A stretch of 64,000 nt of DNA from Geosporobacter subterraneus DSM 17957 (GCF_900142145.1 NZ_FQZV01000003.1:1-64000), one strand, 5' to 3'. Shown: positions 47,241 through 57,180, counted from the first letter of the stretch. The notes: generated by a model from the letters alone, not told the origin. Numbers and translations: made by a program.

Positions 47241-48473
47241 ATGAATTTTGACAATCTTATGCAAGTCGATGTAGATGTATTCAATGCAATCGAAAAGGAA
47301 ATTGACAGGCAAAAGACAAAAATTGAGTTGATTGCTTCAGAAAACTTTGTTAGTAAAGCCGTTATGGAAGCCATGGGGAGTCATTTAACAAATAAGTATG
47401 CAGAGGGCTATCCGGGAAAACGTTATTATGGCGGCTGCGAATACGTCGATATTGTTGAAGACTTAGCAAGAGAGCGGCTCAAGGAGCTGTTTAATGCAGA
47501 ATACGTCAATGTTCAGCCACATTCAGGAGCCAATGCCAATCTAGGCGTGTACTTTACGATTCTTGAGCCTGGTGATACGGTTCTTGGTATGAATCTATCC
47601 CATGGTGGGCATCTAACCCATGGCAGTCCCGTAAATATTTCCGGTAAATATTATAATTTCGTAGAATATGGTGTATCAAAGGAAGATGAAAGAATTGATT
47701 ATGATGAGGTAAGGCGAATTGCGCTGAAAGTTAAACCAAAGCTTATTGTTGCTGGGGCCAGTGCCTATTCCAGAACCATAGATTTCAAAAGATTTAGAGA
47801 GATTGCCGATGAAGCACGGGCTTATCTCATGGTAGATATGGCTCATATAGCCGGACTTGTAGCTGCAGGACTTCATCCAAATCCTTGTGAGCATGCACAT
47901 TTTGTAACCACAACAACCCACAAAACCTTACGGGGCCCAAGAGGCGGTGCAATACTATGTAAGAAGGAGTTCGGAAAAGCCATTGATAAATCAATTTTCC
48001 CTGGAATACAGGGCGGACCTCTCATGCATGTCATTGCAGGGAAGGCTGTAAGCTTTAAAGAAGCACTATCGGATGAATTCAAGACTTATCAGCAGCAGGT
48101 TGTTAAGAATGCAGCAAAACTAGCGGAAGAGTTGACAAAAAGAGATTTCCGCATTGTATCCGGCGGAACCGACAACCATCTGTTGCTGGTAGATCTTCGC
48201 AATAAAAACATTACAGGCAAGGATGCAGAGTTATTGCTGGATGAAATGGGTGTTACAGTGAACAAAAACACCATTCCTTATGATCCACAGAGCCCATTTG
48301 TAACCAGTGGCATTCGAATCGGTACTCCGGCCGTGACCACCCGGGGAATGAAAGAGGAGGATATGGTGACCATTGCAGAGATCATCAAGATCGTTGTAGA
48401 AAATCCAACAGATCATGATGATGCCATAGAAATGGTTGAAAGCTTATATCGAAAATATCCATTATATGAATAA
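47241..48473 (+). CDS. glyA: Serine hydroxymethyltransferase
   Basis: PLP enzyme interconverting serine and glycine with tetrahydrofolate. The 410-residue protein has the PLP lysine in [14 protein letters not shown], the [12 protein letters not shown] and [15 protein letters not shown] signatures. In an amino-acid fermenter it connects glycine, serine (sdaAB-sdaAA at 8.8 kb) and one-carbon units. GAAGGGAGA precedes the ATG. Confidence 0.98.
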   Translation: MNFDNLMQVDVDVFNAIEKEIDRQKTKIELIASENFVSKAVMEAMGSHLTNKYAEGYPGKRYYGGCEYVDIVEDLARERLKELFNAEYVNVQPHSGANANLGVYFTILEPGDTVLGMNLSHGGHLTHGSPVNISGKYYNFVEYGVSKEDERIDYDEVRRIALKVKPKLIVAGASAYSRTIDFKRFREIADEARAYLMVDMAHIAGLVAAGLHPNPCEHAHFVTTTTHKTLRGPRGGAILCKKEFGKAIDKSIFPGIQGGPLMHVIAGKAVSFKEALSDEFKTYQQQVVKNAAKLAEELTKRDFRIVSGGTDNHLLLVDLRNKNITGKDAELLLDEMGVTVNKNTIPYDPQSPFVTSGIRIGTPAVTTRGMKEEDMVTIAEIIKIVVENPTDHDDAIEMVESLYRKYPLYE

Positions 48474-48476
48474 GAC

Positions 48477-48507
48477 GAAAGCATGGTCCTTAGACCATGC
48501 TTTTTAA
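48477..48507 (+). terminator. Terminator after glyA
   Basis: AAGCATGGTC and GACCATGCTT form a 10-bp stem around CTTA, followed by TTTAAAAA. Confidence 0.85.
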
Positions 48508-48540
48508 AAAGGCTCTATTACCTATAATGTTGATTTTGTA

Positions 48541-48615
48541 AGGTGAGGACCCCCGCGTCCGCTTGTTTTATTGGGCATCTGCGGGTGGACAGAGTCGTCC
48601 ACCCCTACCCGTATC
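48541..48615. repeat. GC-rich palindromic repeat-like element
   Basis: GGGTGGAC (48583-48590) and GTCCACCC (48597-48604) form a perfect 8-bp stem; GGACCCCCGCGTCC lies just upstream. The block is GC-rich within AT-rich DNA. This style of sequence is often a dispersed intergenic repeat in clostridia; the window holds only one copy of it. Confidence 0.45.
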
Positions 48616-48733
48616 ACAATCTATGTCTAAAATATATAATATCCACACTAAACTTTAACTAAGCTTTTAAAAAAGGGTTTAGAAATAAAAAATAGAATTA
48701 AATAAGATACAGCCTCAGGAAAGGAGGGATTTC

Positions 48734-50131
48734 TTGAAGCCCTATTTTTATGAGATATTGGAAATTGTTTTGCAATCCATAGATGAAGGAGTTCATGTTA
48801 TAGATAATGAAGGAAGAACCATTATTTATAATAAAGCCATGGCGGAGCTGGAAGGAATGAATCCTAATGATGTACTCAATAAACCCCTGTTGGAGCTTTT
48901 TCCTAGCTTGGATTGGAACAATAGCACGCTGTTAAGGGTATTATCAACAGAGCAAAGCTTGATTGACCATCCCCAGACATATCTCAATAACAAAAATAAA
49001 GAAATTACCACTATCAGTACTACTGTTCCGGTATATTTTGATCAAAAGAAGGTAGGGGCTCTAGAAATCGCAAAAAATATTACAAAAATAAAAGCCCTAT
49101 CCGATCAAATCATGACACTGCAGCTTCAGCTGTCCAAGCCACAGAGCAGGATCGTATCAAAAGAAAGGAAGTTTACCTTTGATCGTATCATTGGACAGAA
49201 TGAAGGCTTTTTAAAGGCTATAGAATTTGCTAAAAAAGCGGCCTTTTCTTCTTCAAGTGTCTTTATATACGGTGAAACAGGGACAGGAAAGGAATTGGTT
49301 GCACAAAGTATTCATTACAACGGCAGCAGAAAGGATAAGCCCTTCATAGCACAAAACTGTGCTGCTCTTCCGGAAGCTTTGCTGGAGGGAATATTGTTTG
49401 GTACTGTAAAGGGAGGCTTTACAGGGGCAATAGACCGCCCAGGGTTATTCGAACAGGCAAATGGGGGAACCATTTTTTTAGACGAACTAAATTCTATGGG
49501 TCTATTGTTGCAATCAAAACTGCTGCGGGTGCTGCAGGAGGGTTATGTTAGAAGAATTGGTGGTGTGAAGGATATACCGATAGATGTACGAATTATTGCC
49601 AGCACCAATGAAGAACCCTATGAAGCTGTAGAAAAAGGAATTCTGAGAAAGGATTTGTTTTATAGGATTAATGTAATTCCAATCAACCTACCACCATTAA
49701 GAGAGAGAAAAGATGATATTCCAGTATTAGCGAAAGCCTTTATAGAAAAAATAAACATAAAAATGAACAAAAAGGTTGAAGATGTTGAAGAAAAGGTGCT
49801 AAATATCTTTAGAGACTATAGATGGCCGGGAAATGTTAGAGAATTGGAGAACACGATAGAAGCTGCCATGAATATTATTGAAAATGAAAAACTTTTGAAG
49901 ATAGAACATTTTCCCCCGCAAATAAGTGCAAAAATGTTTGCACCTGCATCCGCAAGAAGATTGACTCCCCATAAAAATCTAACAGATACCTTAGAAGAAA
50001 TCGAATATGATTTAATCCTTAAAGCTTTGAAAGAAAGTAATGATAATATTTCCAAGGCTGCAGAAAGATTAGGAATCAAGCGTCAGACGCTTCAACACAA
50101 AATTAAAAAATACAGTCAGATAAAAGCGTGA
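48734..50131 (+). CDS. Sigma-54-dependent transcriptional activator of the ornithine operon
   Basis: Enhancer-binding protein of 465 residues: PAS domain (about 8-110; DEGVHVIDNEGRTIIYN), AAA+ domain with GETGTGKE and Walker B GGTIFLDEL, and a C-terminal Fis-type helix-turn-helix (NISKAAERLGIKRQTLQHK). The sigma-54 contact loop reads GGFTGA instead of GAFTGA. The TTG start follows GGAGGG. A sigma-54 promoter lies 180 bases downstream in front of ord, so it very likely controls that operon. The PAS ligand is unknown; ornithine is a natural guess. Confidence 0.92.
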   Translation: MKPYFYEILEIVLQSIDEGVHVIDNEGRTIIYNKAMAELEGMNPNDVLNKPLLELFPSLDWNNSTLLRVLSTEQSLIDHPQTYLNNKNKEITTISTTVPVYFDQKKVGALEIAKNITKIKALSDQIMTLQLQLSKPQSRIVSKERKFTFDRIIGQNEGFLKAIEFAKKAAFSSSSVFIYGETGTGKELVAQSIHYNGSRKDKPFIAQNCAALPEALLEGILFGTVKGGFTGAIDRPGLFEQANGGTIFLDELNSMGLLLQSKLLRVLQEGYVRRIGGVKDIPIDVRIIASTNEEPYEAVEKGILRKDLFYRINVIPINLPPLRERKDDIPVLAKAFIEKINIKMNKKVEDVEEKVLNIFRDYRWPGNVRELENTIEAAMNIIENEKLLKIEHFPPQISAKMFAPASARRLTPHKNLTDTLEEIEYDLILKALKESNDNISKAAERLGIKRQTLQHKIKKYSQIKA

Positions 50132-50176
50132 AATGCAAATAATTTTGCATGCGTAAGTGCAAAATTATTTGCATTT
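50131..50176. promoter_or_regulatory. Long palindrome: terminator and probable activator site
   Basis: AAATGCAAATAATTTTGCA (50131-50149) and its exact complement (50158-50176) surround TGCGTAAG. Followed by TTTTATTTTTG, it can terminate the activator gene. The inner TTTTGCA-N8-TGCAAAA is also a typical dimeric activator site, about 150 bp upstream of the sigma-54 promoter. Confidence 0.7.
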
Positions 50177-50311
50177 TTATTTTTGATTGTTACATATATG
50201 GAATTTTCAGTAAAATTGAATGGAAAATTGAATAAAATTGCAAAAAACAATAGATGTATAAGGAAAATCTGTATATTTCCTGACAAAATAATTTAATGAA
50301 AAGAATAAGTT

Positions 50312-50326
50312 TGGCAAGAAAATTGC
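50312..50326 (+). promoter_or_regulatory. Sigma-54 (-24/-12) promoter for the ornithine operon
   Basis: TGGCAAGAAAATTGC has GG and GC elements 10 bases apart, as in the consensus TGGCAC-N5-TTGC. The start would be about 12 bases downstream, near 50338, 34 bases before ord. Confidence 0.85.
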
Positions 50327-50371
50327 AAATAATAAGTGCGTATATACAAATAATGATGGAGGTGCTTATAT

Positions 50372-51418
50372 ATGGAAAATGTAAAAGTTGCAATTTGGGG
50401 ATTTGGTGCTATGGGAAGCGGCATGGCAAAAATGCTTCTTAAGAAGAAAGGTGTAGATATAGTAGGGGTGTGCGATAGAAATGCATCCAGAGTAGGTAAG
50501 AGCATGTATGAGGTGCTCGGTGTGGATCGAGGAGACAGACCTGAGGTTATTATTAATCCAAACATCGAAGAAGTGTTAACAGAAGGAAGCTGTGATGTTT
50601 GTCTGTGTGCTACGGATTCCTTTACAAAAAGTGCTTTCCCGCGTATTAAATATGTACTTGAGAAAAAAATTAATGTTGTTTCAACTGCAGAAGAAATGGC
50701 ATACCCGCAGGCGCAAAGTCCAGAGCTGGCAGCTGAACTTGATAGAATTGCTAAAGAGAACGGTGTGACTGTACTAGGTACAGGAATCAATCCAGGACTT
50801 ATGATGGACCTATTGGTTGTATGCTTAACTGGATGCATGGTTGATGTTGAACATATCGAAGCAAAGAGAGTAAACAGCTTATCTCCTTTTGGTCACGCAG
50901 TTATGGAGGAGCAAGGTGTTGGTATCACAGTAGAAGAATTTGAAAAAGGTGTTAGAGAAGGCACTTTGGCAGGACATGTTGGCTTTGCTGAGTCTATCGG
51001 AATGATCGCAGATGCTATCGGTTGGAAGGTTGAAAAATTTGACCAGCAAATGAAGCCAATTGTTACATCTGTAGATCGAAAATCACCCCACGGCTTTGCT
51101 GCAGCCGGAAATGTTGCAGGAGTAAACATGACTGCTCAAGCTTGGGTAGATGGAGAAGTAAAAATAGATATGATCCATCCTCAGCAGATCGAACCGGAAA
51201 TGGAAGGAACGGAAACAGGAGATTATATCACAATTAAAGGAACACCTCCTATCAATATGGCGAATAAGCCTGAAGTTGAAGGCGGTCTTGGTACGATTGC
51301 TATGTGTGTAAACATGATTCCACATGTAATCAATGCAGCACCAGGATTAAAAACAATGTTAGATTTACCAGTTCCAAGAGCTATTATGGGAGATATGAGA
51401 GACTTAATCCAAAGGTAG
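50372..51418 (+). CDS. ord: 2,4-diaminopentanoate dehydrogenase
   Basis: Oxidatively deaminates 2,4-diaminopentanoate to 2-amino-4-oxopentanoate with NAD(P). The 348-residue protein begins with a Rossmann fold (VAIWGFGAMGSGMAKMLL) and has the GTGINPGLMMDLL segment of the dihydrodipicolinate-reductase-like family. It follows the sigma-54 promoter and GGAGGTG. ortA, ortB, oraS and oraE directly behind make the assignment firm. Confidence 0.96.
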   Translation: MENVKVAIWGFGAMGSGMAKMLLKKKGVDIVGVCDRNASRVGKSMYEVLGVDRGDRPEVIINPNIEEVLTEGSCDVCLCATDSFTKSAFPRIKYVLEKKINVVSTAEEMAYPQAQSPELAAELDRIAKENGVTVLGTGINPGLMMDLLVVCLTGCMVDVEHIEAKRVNSLSPFGHAVMEEQGVGITVEEFEKGVREGTLAGHVGFAESIGMIADAIGWKVEKFDQQMKPIVTSVDRKSPHGFAAAGNVAGVNMTAQAWVDGEVKIDMIHPQQIEPEMEGTETGDYITIKGTPPINMANKPEVEGGLGTIAMCVNMIPHVINAAPGLKTMLDLPVPRAIMGDMRDLIQR

Positions 51419-51427
51419 GAGATCGAT

Positions 51428-51736
51428 ATGGAAGCAAGAAAAGGCGATTGGGTAATGATCCACAACATAGTTTTAACATCGGAAGAGAGAGCTCCACAAG
51501 TTCCTGAAGATACGAAACAAGTACCTTTAGAGTCTTGGGTAAAAGGTTTTCTTGAAAAAGATGCAGCAATAGGAGATGAAGTTAAGATTACTACAGTAAC
51601 CGGAAGAAAAGTTAACGGGAAATTGGTAGAGATTCATCCTGCTTACAAACATAACTTTGGGGATTTTGTTCCTGAGCTTCTGCAAATTGGCATTCAATTG
51701 AAAGAAATGCTTGCAGGAGGTGAAAACAATGCATAA
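51428..51736 (+). CDS. ortA: 2-amino-4-oxopentanoate thiolase, subunit alpha
   Basis: Small chain (102 residues) of the enzyme that cleaves 2-amino-4-oxopentanoate with CoA into acetyl-CoA and D-alanine. It has the family's WVMIHNIVLTSEERAPQVP start and LVEIHPAYKHNFGDFVPEL end. It overlaps ortB by 8 bases, so both are translationally coupled. Confidence 0.95.
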   Translation: MEARKGDWVMIHNIVLTSEERAPQVPEDTKQVPLESWVKGFLEKDAAIGDEVKITTVTGRKVNGKLVEIHPAYKHNFGDFVPELLQIGIQLKEMLAGGENNA

Positions 51737-53153
51737 GGATATGAGTTATCAAGGGGTAATGTCCCGTAGAAATGAGATTATGAAACAGGCTATTGGTATT
51801 GATTACAGCGTTTTCGAATCCGGCAGCATTGCCTTTGATTATGAACGGATGATGCGGGAGACAGGATATACCCTAGAAGAAATGCAAAACATCCAGGGTT
51901 CAACTGGCGTAGGCAATACCCCTCTGTTAGAGCTGCGCAATCTTACGGCTCTAGTAAGGAAATTTGCACCTAAAGGAAAAGGTGCCCGCATTTTTATTAA
52001 GGATGAGGCATCTAATCCATCGGGGAGCTTTAAAGCCAGACGAGCTGCCAATGCAGTCTATCATGCGAAAAAACTAGGCTATAAAGGAGTTATCGCTGCT
52101 ACCAGCGGAAACTATGGTGCAGCTGTTGCCAGCCAAGCTGCGATGCAGGGACTAAAATGCATTATTGTACAGGAATGCTACGATAGCAGAGGTGTTGGAC
52201 AGCCGGAGATCATTGAAAAGGCAAGAAAATGCGAGGCATATGGAGCAGAAGTTGTTCAGCTTTCTGTAGGGCCAGAGTTATTCTATACATTTTTAAAGCT
52301 TCTGGAGGAAACCCAGTATTTTAATGCGTCTCTCTATACGCCCTTTGGTATAGCCGGTGTAGAGACATTAGGCTATGAATTGGCAATGCAGTTTAGAGAG
52401 AAGGAAGGAAGAGACCCGGATGTAGTGGTATGTACCAATGCAGGAGGCGGAAACCTTACAGGTACAGCCAGAGGACTTATGAAAGCCGGTGCAGAAGGGG
52501 TTGTGGTAGTCGGTGCCAGTGTAAATCTTCAAGGCCTGCATATGGCAAGTGATAAACAGTTTAACCGAAAATCTTTCACAACCGGACACACAGGCTTTGG
52601 CATTCCTTTTTCCACATGGCCAGACCGTTCTGATGTACCAAGATCAGCTGCAAGACCGCTAAGATACATGGATCGCTATGTAACGGTGTCGCAAGGAGAA
52701 GTGTTCTATATGACTGAAGCTTTGGCACAGCTGCAAGGACTTGAAAGAGGACCGGCAGGCAATACTTCCCTGGCAGCAGCTTTCAGTATCGCACAGGAAT
52801 TAGATCAGGACCAGATTATCGTCGTTCAAGAGACTGAATATACAGGGGCCGGTAAACACCTTCAGGCGCAATTATCCTTTGCACGGCAAAATGGTATTGA
52901 AATCAAATTTGGAAATCCAAAGGATGAGATTCCGGGAACCAATATTATCTTACCGGAAAATCCTGGTCTTATACAGGTACGGGAAATAGATATGGATAAA
53001 ATTCGAAGATCCTATATTCACAACAGCATTGAAACTACTGGCATTAAGTTTGTCTCAAAGGCAGACCTAGAGTTCCTGGCGCAGGACGCCAAGGTTTCTG
53101 TAGATTTTGTAAAACAGGCACTTCAAGAGAAAACAGTTGAAATAGAAGAATAG
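51729..53153 (+). CDS. ortB: 2-amino-4-oxopentanoate thiolase, subunit beta
   Basis: PLP-dependent chain (474 residues) of the thiolase. It is a fold-type II PLP enzyme: the PLP lysine is in ASNPSGSFKARRA and the cofactor-phosphate loop resembles NAGGGNLTGTA. The ATG at 51729 with AGGAGGTG 6 bases before is the start; a TTG at 51711 overlaps that site. It contains ATSGNYGAAVASQAA, typical of threonine-synthase relatives. Confidence 0.95.
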   Translation: MHKDMSYQGVMSRRNEIMKQAIGIDYSVFESGSIAFDYERMMRETGYTLEEMQNIQGSTGVGNTPLLELRNLTALVRKFAPKGKGARIFIKDEASNPSGSFKARRAANAVYHAKKLGYKGVIAATSGNYGAAVASQAAMQGLKCIIVQECYDSRGVGQPEIIEKARKCEAYGAEVVQLSVGPELFYTFLKLLEETQYFNASLYTPFGIAGVETLGYELAMQFREKEGRDPDVVVCTNAGGGNLTGTARGLMKAGAEGVVVVGASVNLQGLHMASDKQFNRKSFTTGHTGFGIPFSTWPDRSDVPRSAARPLRYMDRYVTVSQGEVFYMTEALAQLQGLERGPAGNTSLAAAFSIAQELDQDQIIVVQETEYTGAGKHLQAQLSFARQNGIEIKFGNPKDEIPGTNIILPENPGLIQVREIDMDKIRRSYIHNSIETTGIKFVSKADLEFLAQDAKVSVDFVKQALQEKTVEIEE

Positions 53154-53226
53154 TTAAAATGGGCTGGGCATCAGCGGGGATGCCTTATCCCTATTTAAAT
53201 CAATTAAGAATATGGAGGGAGAAAGC

Positions 53227-53592
53227 ATGAAAAGAGCAGATGACTTTCAACAACGTAGAGCCCACCTTGCCAATCTTACAGATGAGCAGCTAAAGGAGAG
53301 ATTTTGGCAGTTGGCAGAAAAAATTGTTGATCCAATGATCGATCTAGCCTATAAGAATACGACTCCATCGATCGAAAGGTCTGTATTGCTTCGAATGGGA
53401 TTCTCAAGTCTTGAGGCAAAGACGATTGTAGAGGGGGTAATGGATCGTGGTCTAATGGGCAAAGGTGCTGGTCACGTGGTATATAAGCTGGCTAAAGAAA
53501 AAAATTTACCAATCAGAGAAGCTGGATTAGCCCTGGTAGAGGGGAAATACTGGGATGAAGCAGCAGCAATGTTTCAAGGGGGTGCAAAATAA
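53227..53592 (+). CDS. oraS: D-ornithine 4,5-aminomutase, S subunit
   Basis: Small chain (121 residues) of the adenosylcobalamin- and PLP-dependent mutase that moves the terminal amino group of D-ornithine. The ATG at 53227 has GGAGGGA upstream; the ATG at 53212 overlaps it. The stop overlaps the oraE start as TAATG. Some 70 bases with a GGCATC/GATGCC hairpin separate it from ortB. Confidence 0.95.
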   Translation: MKRADDFQQRRAHLANLTDEQLKERFWQLAEKIVDPMIDLAYKNTTPSIERSVLLRMGFSSLEAKTIVEGVMDRGLMGKGAGHVVYKLAKEKNLPIREAGLALVEGKYWDEAAAMFQGGAK

Positions 53593-55802
53593 TGGAGTTA
53601 AAAATCAATGAAAAGATTGATGTTAAAGAAATCTTGAAAGACTTAGAAAGCTACAGACCTAAGAGAAGAGGATGGACATGGAGAGAAAAAGAAGAGAATC
53701 TTCAAATGGGTCCATTTAATTATAAAAACTGTTCTAAACCTCTTAAAAACAGTGTACCCCTTCCATCTGCCAAATATTTTGGTGATATCGATCCACAACC
53801 GGATTATACTATTACTACGGAAATCGCTTCCGGGAGATTCGAAGATGATATTCGTCGTATGAGAATGGCTGCATGGCATGGAGCAGATCATATCATGGTT
53901 ATCCGTACAGCTGGCCAATCCCACTTTGACGGCCTCATCGAAGGTACACCTCAAGGTATCGGTGGAATTCCTATTACAAGAAAGCAAGTAAGAGCACAAA
54001 GAAAAGCCTTAGACCTTATCGAGGAAGAAGTAGGCAGGCCGATTAACTATCATTCTTATGTAAGTGGTGTTGCAGGTCCTGATATCGCCGTGATGTTTGC
54101 AGAAGAAGGTGTTAACGGTGCGCATCAGGATCCACAATATAATGTTTTATACAGAAACATCAATATGATCCGTTCCTTCGTAGATGCAGCGGAGTCTAAA
54201 AAAATCATGACATGGGCGGATATGGCGCAAATCGATGGAGCACACAATGCCAATGCTACTGCTAGAGAAGCTTGGAAGGTTATGCCTGAGCTAATGGTGC
54301 AACATGCATTAAACTCAATTTATTCAGTAAAAGTAGGTATGAAAAAGACAAATATTTGTTTGTCTACAGTACCTCCAACCGCACCTCCGGCACCGTCCAT
54401 GCACTTGGATTTACCTTACGCAGTAGCTTTAAGAGACCTATTCTCTGAATACCGGATGCGTGCACAAATGAACACGAAATACATGGAATCTTCTACTAGA
54501 GAAGCTACTGTAACTCATGTATTGAACCTAATGATCTCCAGGTTAACCAGTGCGGATATCCAATCTACCATTACACCGGATGAAGGAAGAAATGTACCTT
54601 GGCACATCTACAATATGGAAGCCTGCGATACAGCAAAACAAGCACTTGTAGGTATGGACAGCTTAATGGATATGATCGAACTGAAGAAGGAAGGGTATTT
54701 GCCGGAGAAGGTTCGTGAGCTGAAAGAAAGAGCTGTACTATTTATGGAGGAAATCTTGGAAACCGGCGGCTATTTCAAGGCAGTGGAACAAGGATTCTTT
54801 GTAGATTCAGGCCATTATCCCGAAAGAAATGGCGATGGTATCGCAAGAAAAATTGATGGAGGCATCGGCGTAGGCGCAATCTTTGAAAGAGATGCAGATT
54901 ATCTTGCACCCGTTACAGCTCATTTCGGATACAACAATGTGAAGCAGTACGATGAAACAGCAGAGGATAACCCTTCTAAGCTCATTGATGGTTCCACTTT
55001 GGAAGTACCGGAAAAAATTATCTACATTGATGAATTGGATGATACAGATAATGTAAATGTGAGAATGGAAGAAACAAAGGAACTTCGTGAGTCTTCAAAA
55101 ATCCTTCCGGAAGTGGAGTGGATGGGTGATGGAATCGTACAAATGGATCTATTCCTTCCAGCCAGCAAACGAGTAGCAGAATTTGCTGCCCTTGAAATTG
55201 GTAAGAAAATGGGTCTTGAGGACGTAGAAGTCATTCATAAGGAAACCATGCATCCAGCAGAGGGTACACGAATTCAGTTAAAGGGTAGGGTTGCCTTTGC
55301 AATAGATACAAAGGATCTTGTTATCCCGCCGGAACCTGAAATCATGTCCGAACAAGAAGTGAGAGAAGCCATTGCAGCTCAGCCGATGAAGATCGTAGCA
55401 GGTACAGTTGGAGAAGATGAGCATTCTGTTGGGTTGAGAGAAATCATAGATATTAAGCACGGCGGTATCGAAAAATACGGTATCGAATGTCATTATCTTG
55501 GGACGTCCGTGGCCCTTGAAAAGCTGGTTGATGCTGCTATTGAGCTAAATGCAGACGCTATATTGGCATCTACGATTATCAGCCATGATGACATACATTA
55601 TAGAAATATGAAACGAATCCATGAGCTTTGTATTGAAAAGGGAGTTCGTGATAGAATCATGATTCTGTGCGGCGGTACACAGGTAACACCGGAATTGGCT
55701 GTAAAGCAGGGTGTTGATGCAGGATTTGGAAGAGGAACAAAAGGTATTCATGTAGCCACTTTCTTAGTGAAGAGAAGAAGTGAAATTCAAAATGAAAATT
55801 AA
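53592..55802 (+). CDS. oraE: D-ornithine 4,5-aminomutase, E subunit
   Basis: Large catalytic chain (736 residues) that binds PLP and adenosylcobalamin. It has the TIM-barrel part (about 100-450) and, near the C-terminus, the cobalamin-binding motif DEHSVG (DxHxxG) in EDEHSVGLREI, with the ILCGGTQVTPELA motif of B12 domains. It yields (2R,4S)-2,4-diaminopentanoate for Ord. Confidence 0.97.
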   Translation: MELKINEKIDVKEILKDLESYRPKRRGWTWREKEENLQMGPFNYKNCSKPLKNSVPLPSAKYFGDIDPQPDYTITTEIASGRFEDDIRRMRMAAWHGADHIMVIRTAGQSHFDGLIEGTPQGIGGIPITRKQVRAQRKALDLIEEEVGRPINYHSYVSGVAGPDIAVMFAEEGVNGAHQDPQYNVLYRNINMIRSFVDAAESKKIMTWADMAQIDGAHNANATAREAWKVMPELMVQHALNSIYSVKVGMKKTNICLSTVPPTAPPAPSMHLDLPYAVALRDLFSEYRMRAQMNTKYMESSTREATVTHVLNLMISRLTSADIQSTITPDEGRNVPWHIYNMEACDTAKQALVGMDSLMDMIELKKEGYLPEKVRELKERAVLFMEEILETGGYFKAVEQGFFVDSGHYPERNGDGIARKIDGGIGVGAIFERDADYLAPVTAHFGYNNVKQYDETAEDNPSKLIDGSTLEVPEKIIYIDELDDTDNVNVRMEETKELRESSKILPEVEWMGDGIVQMDLFLPASKRVAEFAALEIGKKMGLEDVEVIHKETMHPAEGTRIQLKGRVAFAIDTKDLVIPPEPEIMSEQEVREAIAAQPMKIVAGTVGEDEHSVGLREIIDIKHGGIEKYGIECHYLGTSVALEKLVDAAIELNADAILASTIISHDDIHYRNMKRIHELCIEKGVRDRIMILCGGTQVTPELAVKQGVDAGFGRGTKGIHVATFLVKRRSEIQNEN

Positions 55803-57150
55803 TATTCTTGTTGCTGAAATAGGCAGTACTACTACCGTTGTAAATGCCTTTGCAGACATCCATTCTGACCGCCCCAGGTTTCTGGGGCAAGGTCAGGCCC
55901 CTACTTCTGTATCAGAGGGTGATGTAAATATCGGTTTGCAGGGTGCAATTGAGGATCTTAAAAAAAACCTAAAAATTGATGATTTCTCATATGACGAGAT
56001 GCTTGCCACCAGTAGTGCAGCTGGTGGATTAAAGATGACCGTACATGGACTCGTCTATGATATGACCGTTAGAGCAGCAAAGGAAGCTGCTTTAGGTGCA
56101 GGTGCCATCATTCACAAAGTGACAGGTGGAAAGCTTAGAAGAACTGATTTAAAAAACATTATGGAAATTAAACCAAATCTTATTCTCATAGCAGGCGGCG
56201 TTGATTATGGAGAAAGAGAAACAGCTCTCTATAATGCAGAACTAATCGCTGATTTGGATATTGATGTGCCGATTATTTATGCGGGGAATATCGAGAATCA
56301 AGATGAGATCGTAGAAATCTTTAAAGGTAAACCTAATAAACTCTATATCGTTGAAAATGTTTACCCGAAGATTGACCAACTCAATATAGAGCCTACCCGT
56401 TCGGTAATACAGGAAGCCTTCGAAGAACACATTATTCATGCTCCGGGGATGTCAAGAGTGAGAGAATTGGTTACGGGACCGATCATTCCTACGCCCGGAG
56501 CGGTAATGGAAGCATCTAAGCTGCTGCAGGAAAATATTGGAGATCTCATCACATTAGATGTCGGCGGTGCTACTACGGATGTACACTCTGTCACGGAAGG
56601 CAGTGAAGAGATCAATAGGATTTTAATTAGTCCGGAACCTCTGGCCAAGCGTACTGTAGAGGGCGATCTTGGAGTTTATGTAAATATGAGAAACATCGTA
56701 GAGCGAATTGGGAAAGAAGAATTGCAAAAGCAATTGGATGGAGATGTAGAAACCCTGATTGAGACACATAAACCAATACCGGATACACCTTTAGCCATCC
56801 AATTTGTTGAAATACTTACACTGGAGGCAGTCCTCACAGCAATGAACCGTCATACTGGAAAGCTTCGTCATCTCTATGGGCCAACAGGTAAGAAGACCTT
56901 GGCAGAGGGAAAAGATCTTACCAATATTAAATGGATCATTGGAACCGGCGGTGCACTCTCGCGACTGCCTAAAAGGGTAGATATCTTAAAAGAGATAGCT
57001 TTGCGCAACAAAGGAGACTATCTGTTGCCAACCCCGGAAGCACAGATTCTTATTGACAACCATTACATCATGGCTTCTTTAGGGGTTTTATCAAAAAGAT
57101 ATCCGGAAGCAGCATTGAATCTAATGAAGCAAAGTCTAATGATAGAATAA
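55792..57150 (+). CDS. Putative reactivating ATPase for the aminomutase (GlmL/MutL family)
   Basis: A 452-residue ASKHA-fold protein with the phosphate-1 loop AEIGSTTTVVNAF and the phosphate-2 loop LDVGGATTDVHSV. Relatives named GlmL or MutL accompany B12-dependent glutamate and ornithine mutases and are thought to exchange damaged cobalamin. It overlaps oraE by 11 bases (a GTG at 55780 would give 23). The repair role is inferred from family and place. Confidence 0.88.
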   Translation: MKINILVAEIGSTTTVVNAFADIHSDRPRFLGQGQAPTSVSEGDVNIGLQGAIEDLKKNLKIDDFSYDEMLATSSAAGGLKMTVHGLVYDMTVRAAKEAALGAGAIIHKVTGGKLRRTDLKNIMEIKPNLILIAGGVDYGERETALYNAELIADLDIDVPIIYAGNIENQDEIVEIFKGKPNKLYIVENVYPKIDQLNIEPTRSVIQEAFEEHIIHAPGMSRVRELVTGPIIPTPGAVMEASKLLQENIGDLITLDVGGATTDVHSVTEGSEEINRILISPEPLAKRTVEGDLGVYVNMRNIVERIGKEELQKQLDGDVETLIETHKPIPDTPLAIQFVEILTLEAVLTAMNRHTGKLRHLYGPTGKKTLAEGKDLTNIKWIIGTGGALSRLPKRVDILKEIALRNKGDYLLPTPEAQILIDNHYIMASLGVLSKRYPEAALNLMKQSLMIE

Positions 57151-57180
57151 TAGCCGGGACAATATTCCCGGCTATCCTTT
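57151..57180 (+). terminator. Hairpin between the reactivase and orr
   Basis: TAGCCGGGA and TCCCGGCTA form a perfect 9-bp GC-rich stem (57151-57174), followed by TCCTTT only. It may be a partial terminator or an mRNA processing/stability element within the operon. Confidence 0.55.

Noticed and set aside
53154-53226. Terminator between ortB and oraS
   Set aside because: The GGCATC/GATGCC hairpin lacks a U-tract and the genes act in one pathway, so read-through is expected.
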